Source: Prolixibacter bellariivorans ATCC BAA-1284
GTDB taxonomy: Bacteria; Bacteroidota; Bacteroidia; Bacteroidales; Prolixibacteraceae
Assembly: GCF_000621705.1 (NCBI RefSeq)
Contig: NZ_JHXO01000009.1
Span: forward strand, 124,001-188,000
DNA: 64,000 nucleotides
Direction: 5' to 3'
In this document: one piece after another, positions 60,284-64,000 of the stretch
How the letters are laid out: each line of letters begins with the position of its first letter
Numbering within the stretch: position 1 is the first letter of the stretch
Notes under the pieces: model-generated
Databases searched by the model: none
Seen by the model: the letters and a program-made list of their open reading frames with translations, nothing else
Told to the model about the DNA's origin: nothing
Made by a program: the position numbers and the translations under genes

Positions 60284-61462
60284 TTGAAAACAAAAACACA
60301 GGAATTGGCGCTAACTAAACGACAAAGGGGACGGATATTCTTCACATTAAGCCTGGTATTAATCGGGTTATTTATTGTTTTTGTCATGCCCCGCTTCAGT
60401 CGAAGAATCTTACTGTACCGCACACCGGGTTACGACGATTATAAGCTGTTTGATAACCGTGAGGTAAAAACAGGAAACGTACTTCCCTGGTCCGTACTTC
60501 CTAAATCCAGCCAAATTCCCCTCAAGGAAAAATCGAAAATCTATCTGTCCGCCGGTCACACCTTCAGCTATGTTGTTGTCCATCAAAATCAAATCGTTAA
60601 AGAATACTATTCTCAGGATGCCAGAGCAAATTTCAGGGCCAACTCGTATAATCTAACACAAGGAATTCTTTCATTGCTGATGGGCTGTGCCATTCAGGAT
60701 GGCTATATTGAAAATGTGGATCAGCATGTCAGCGATTTCTATCCCGAATTTTACGAGAAAATGAACCAGGGAATCACCATCCGCCACCTTCTCGAGATGA
60801 CCTCCGGATTGAAGCCAGCCCAGAGCATAACCAAGCGCTGGCCCTTTTCCCTTCAGGCCTATTACGCAAACAATCTGAACGAGCGGATTCTGAAAATGAA
60901 GTCTTCCGAGCCGCCTGGTGAAACCTGGCATTTTACCAGTGCCAATGCCCAGTTACTGGCCATGGTCATTGAACGGGCAGCCGGCATGCCGATATCGGAT
61001 TACCTGGGGAAAAAACTGTGGAAGCCACTGGGATGCGAATCCCCGGCCCTTTGGTCGGTTGATGATGTTGGAAATGTGAAAGCATTTTGCTGTTTATTTG
61101 CAACCGCAAGAGATTTGGCCCGTATTGGACAATTTATTCTGAATGAAGGAAACTGGAATGGGAAACAAATTGTCCCGAAAGATTACCTCCGGAATATGAT
61201 TACACCGGTAAATGATCTGCGCAATGCAGCGGGCAAAGAGATTAACAACTGGGGATGGTATTGGTGGACGACGCACTACCGTGGAAGAACAGTCATTTTC
61301 AGTCGCGGACAAATGGGCCAGTACCTGATTATTGTTCCAAAAGAAAGAATCATTGTCGTACGGCAGGGGGAGCTTGGTTCTCCCGACTTTAACCGCATCA
61401 ATATTCCCGAGCTTTATCAATTACTTGATATCGCCTTCCAAACATCAGGCATTATTCTCTAA
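60284..61462 (+). CDS. beta-lactamase-fold (class C type) protein lacking catalytic Ser and Lys
   Basis: A ~392-residue serine-hydrolase-fold protein with an N-terminal membrane anchor (RIFFTLSLVLIGLFIVFVMP). No ATG precedes the anchor; TTG 60284 or TTG 60305 must be the start. The fold is recognisable from VVVHQNQIVKEYYSQDARAN, IRHLLEMTSGLKP, GMPISDYLGKKLWKPLGCES and FATARDLARIGQFILNEG. Where relatives have S-x-x-K (NSFSVAKS-like) this protein reads NSYNLTQG, so Ser is replaced by Asn123 and Lys by Gln126. The Tyr motif reads WHFTSAN with Phe217. The frame is otherwise intact. It is therefore probably a non-catalytic, periplasm-facing member rather than an esterase. Confidence 0.85.
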   Translation: MKTKTQELALTKRQRGRIFFTLSLVLIGLFIVFVMPRFSRRILLYRTPGYDDYKLFDNREVKTGNVLPWSVLPKSSQIPLKEKSKIYLSAGHTFSYVVVHQNQIVKEYYSQDARANFRANSYNLTQGILSLLMGCAIQDGYIENVDQHVSDFYPEFYEKMNQGITIRHLLEMTSGLKPAQSITKRWPFSLQAYYANNLNERILKMKSSEPPGETWHFTSANAQLLAMVIERAAGMPISDYLGKKLWKPLGCESPALWSVDDVGNVKAFCCLFATARDLARIGQFILNEGNWNGKQIVPKDYLRNMITPVNDLRNAAGKEINNWGWYWWTTHYRGRTVIFSRGQMGQYLIIVPKERIIVVRQGELGSPDFNRINIPELYQLLDIAFQTSGIIL

Positions 61463-61470
61463 AGAAAAAC

Positions 61471-64000
61471 CTAATTGTTGTCGTAGAAACTTTGACGTTT
61501 ATCCAGTTTCAAGTCCTTCAGCAGTGCTGAAGTGGCTCTGATGGTGAAGCTATAGCTTTGCCGATAACCAAACGGGATGAGATTCAAAGACATTTGCCAG
61601 CAGTGCAAATCACGGAATACATTAAACTGCGTAAAAGTCACCTGGCTATTACCAATATCATAGCCCGATGAAAAACCAATTTTCCACTTCTTCGTCAAAT
61701 TCAAATTACCCGAAAAATCAACGGTCGAGGTGATATTAGAACTCAAATCTGGTCTCGGTTTAGTGTACCGAAAGCTGTAATTGAGGCGAACATCCCATGG
61801 CAGATTGAAATCTTCGTATTCGGGATACTCACCAGGCAATATTTTTCCCTGTCCATTGTCCACAGCTTCCTCTCCCGGTGTTTTTCCGTTCTTATCGTCG
61901 TTTTTCTTCGACTTAAATGACAAGCCAAAAGAAAGGTTAGCCGAGGTTAAGCGTGCCAGCTTACCTGTCTGGTTAAGTTCGAAGGTGTTGATTCGTCGTC
62001 CGTCAACCATGGCGTAGGGATCGAAAATAGCACCGAAGTTAATGTTGGTACCGGCAACTTTGGTTCGCCCGCGCACACTGATATTTGAAAGATTCAGCGA
62101 ATCGGCCGCCAGGTTATATGAACCACTCAGCGAAAGCTGGTCGAGCAGTTTTATTTTCTTGTAGGCATCCTTACTGTCCGTTTTGGCAGTGTCCTTTTCC
62201 GACTTCAGCTTTTTCATTTCCAACGTATTATTCAGGCTAAAGCCGATAGAACCCGAACGTCCCTGCCCTGCCGTACCGTAAAGGGCATTCTGATGGTACG
62301 GATACCGAATATATTCAGGCCTTCCGAGGGAATCGTAAACAGCAACTGTTCCGTACATGCCATAACGCGGATCACTAAAGTCGGGTCGCATACTGAAGCT
62401 GATGCTGGGCGTCATCACGTGGCGGATACCCTTGATTTTACTGTTTGGATTTCGCGGCACGTACATACCGTACAATTTGGTAGACGCCCCCACGCTGAAC
62501 GAGTAATCGTAATCACGGGTAAATCCGTAAATCGTATCGGTCACCTGCATCTGATTGGTATCGTAGTTATAATCCTTCCTGATCTGCTTGGTATACCAAC
62601 GCTCAGTATAATTAAATGATGGACTGATTGTCATGAATTTCAAAGCCTTAAAGGAAGTACTGACCGGAATGGATTGCTTAATACCGTTTTCCCAGTCAGA
62701 TACAAATGAAGAATTGAGCAGGTCGTACTCCTTCATATTGGTTTTATTCTGAATGTCTGCTGTATAGCTGACCCCAATCTTTTCGTACCATTTCTCCTTT
62801 CCAACACGCTCTTTTGATTTGAAAGGGTAAATCCGGTTCATGTTCACCGTCATTTGGGGCATCGTCAGGCTAATCGTTGTATCGCGACTGTTTTGCGAGT
62901 GCCGCAGGTTGGCTGACATGGAGAACGGCGAATTTTCCCAGCGCTTGGTATATGAAATACTCGATTGTTTCGTATTAGTCAGGTAATTCTGAGTCGAATA
63001 AGAGTTATTCTGATCATACGAGCTGGTCGAGAAATTCACACTGGCGCTAAACGTCTGGTTGGGACTTGCTTTCGGGTCCATCCGGTGACTCCAGGTAATC
63101 GCGAAATCATTCTGCGTTTTATATCCCGGAAGGCCTTTGTCGCCAAACACATTCTTATAAAATTTCAGGTCAAAGCTTCCGCTGAACTTGTAGCGAAGTT
63201 TATAGTTGGTATGAAATTTCAATCCCCTCGAGCCTTTCGAATAAATATCGCCCCGGAGTGCCACATCAAAGTAATCGCTGGCGGCCCAGTAATAACCAAA
63301 ATCGCGCAGGAAGAAACCACGGTTTTTCTCTTCACCTTGCGAAGGCATCAGAAAGCCTGATGAATATTTCGGTGAATTTGGGAAAAAACCAAAAGGAATG
63401 ATAGCAAAATAAATGGGCAAATCCTCCACTACCAGGTAGGCCGGACCGGTGATAATCTTCTTGTTCGATATCACTTTGGCTTTGGTCATCTCCAGGTAGA
63501 AGTGCGGATGTTCGGCATCACAGGTCGTGTATTTTCCGTTTTTCAAACAGTAAGTCGAATCATTGACCAACTTGGTTCTTTCCGCTTGTACATATCCCCC
63601 CTGTTGTTCGGTAGTTACACCAAATACAATTCCCTTTTTGGTTTTGAAATTATACCGGATCTTATCTGCCTGAAATTCTTCCGAACCTTGCTTGAAGTTT
63701 GGTTTCCCCTGAATCGTTCCGGTTGAATCGGGCATACCGACCGCATATACTTCACTACTATCGAGGTTCAATTCGATGTAGGCTGCTTTTAATTCAATAT
63801 CCTTATAATCAACCTGGGCATCACCATACATGAACACTTTTTTTCCACTAATAGAAAAATCAAGCGAATCGGAAGCGGTATAGCTGATTTCTGCATCAAT
63901 GGATTGTACTTGTTCTGAAGATTTCTGATCTTTCTGATTATTATTACTCAAAGAATCAGGCTGAGAGGGCCTTTCAGTTACAGGTTGCACCTGAGGATTA
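61471..64000 (-). CDS. LptD-like LPS-assembly/OstA-type outer membrane protein, N-terminus cut by window edge
   Basis: At least 843 codons are open to the window edge, so the signal peptide and true start lie outside. The visible N-terminal ~130 residues show the OstA/LptA-like beta-jellyroll (ISGKKVFMYGDAQVDYKDIE, YIELNLDSSEVYAVG, KIRYNFKTKKGIVFG), then a beta-barrel with PIYFAIIPFGFFPNSPKYSS and SSGFLMPSQGEE, and many Tyr/Asn-rich strands to the end (LKLDKRQSFYDNN). This is the arrangement of Bacteroidota LptD, which with LptE inserts lipopolysaccharide into the outer leaflet. Convergent with the beta-lactamase-fold gene, eight bases apart. Confidence 0.9.
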   Translation of the reverse strand, partial: NPQVQPVTERPSQPDSLSNNNQKDQKSSEQVQSIDAEISYTASDSLDFSISGKKVFMYGDAQVDYKDIELKAAYIELNLDSSEVYAVGMPDSTGTIQGKPNFKQGSEEFQADKIRYNFKTKKGIVFGVTTEQQGGYVQAERTKLVNDSTYCLKNGKYTTCDAEHPHFYLEMTKAKVISNKKIITGPAYLVVEDLPIYFAIIPFGFFPNSPKYSSGFLMPSQGEEKNRGFFLRDFGYYWAASDYFDVALRGDIYSKGSRGLKFHTNYKLRYKFSGSFDLKFYKNVFGDKGLPGYKTQNDFAITWSHRMDPKASPNQTFSASVNFSTSSYDQNNSYSTQNYLTNTKQSSISYTKRWENSPFSMSANLRHSQNSRDTTISLTMPQMTVNMNRIYPFKSKERVGKEKWYEKIGVSYTADIQNKTNMKEYDLLNSSFVSDWENGIKQSIPVSTSFKALKFMTISPSFNYTERWYTKQIRKDYNYDTNQMQVTDTIYGFTRDYDYSFSVGASTKLYGMYVPRNPNSKIKGIRHVMTPSISFSMRPDFSDPRYGMYGTVAVYDSLGRPEYIRYPYHQNALYGTAGQGRSGSIGFSLNNTLEMKKLKSEKDTAKTDSKDAYKKIKLLDQLSLSGSYNLAADSLNLSNISVRGRTKVAGTNINFGAIFDPYAMVDGRRINTFELNQTGKLARLTSANLSFGLSFKSKKNDDKNGKTPGEEAVDNGQGKILPGEYPEYEDFNLPWDVRLNYSFRYTKPRPDLSSNITSTVDFSGNLNLTKKWKIGFSSGYDIGNSQVTFTQFNVFRDLHCWQMSLNLIPFGYRQSYSFTIRATSALLKDLKLDKRQSFYDNN

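Overview
The window looks like a piece of a Bacteroidota chromosome, most like a marine or anaerobic Marinilabiliales/Prolixibacteraceae-type organism; the family is an inference. The signs are a SusC/SusD pair, a TonB-dependent receptor with a carboxypeptidase-like plug extension, an HU-related protein of the type common in this phylum, a Bacteroidota-type LptD, several TTG-(20-21)-TAnnTTTG promoters and weak ribosome binding sites. I count 39 protein genes, two of them cut by the window edges. No tRNA, rRNA, IS element or CRISPR array was seen.

Layout. 1-15 kb: an edge-truncated M24 peptidase, an alpha/beta-hydrolase lipoprotein, a membrane/cytidylate-kinase-like fusion, an HU-related protein behind a five-unit operator-like array, sfsA with a PNGase F lipoprotein, a membrane histidine kinase, an ATP-grasp-like protein, a GT4 glycosyltransferase, asnB and a GNAT acetyltransferase. 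14.6-16 kb: an almost gene-free stretch with three minus-strand terminators and two candidate structured RNAs. 16-27 kb: a SusCD pair, a secreted protein, a GH20 hexosaminidase, a degenerate GC-rich repeat, a KamA-type radical SAM enzyme and a DMT transporter.

27.4-42.9 kb is the most striking region: seven co-directional genes encoding an ABC ATPase, an ABC permease fused to a metal-site-less M1-peptidase-like domain, a TolC-like channel, a membrane fusion protein, an RND pump, a second RND pump fused through a multi-helix segment to a complete ABC ATPase, and a final ABC permease. It reads as one RND/ABC hybrid export machine. A divergent ArnT-like glycosyltransferase flanks it.

45.3-54.8 kb encodes what appears to be a complete glucosylglycerate (or mannosylglycerate) utilisation pathway: TonB receptor, GH63 glycosylglycerate hydrolase, sodium symporter, GH13_18 phosphorylase and glycerate kinase, with a divergent AraC regulator. 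A strong hairpin terminator sits between the receptor gene and the rest. 54.8-64 kb holds a Tat-exported GH5 enzyme, a very large Sel1-repeat protein, a 12-unit 21-bp tandem array in front of an HD-domain gene, a nickel superoxide dismutase whose nickel hook is uncovered by signal peptide cleavage, a beta-lactamase-fold protein lacking its catalytic Ser and Lys, and an LptD-like assembly protein that runs off the right edge.
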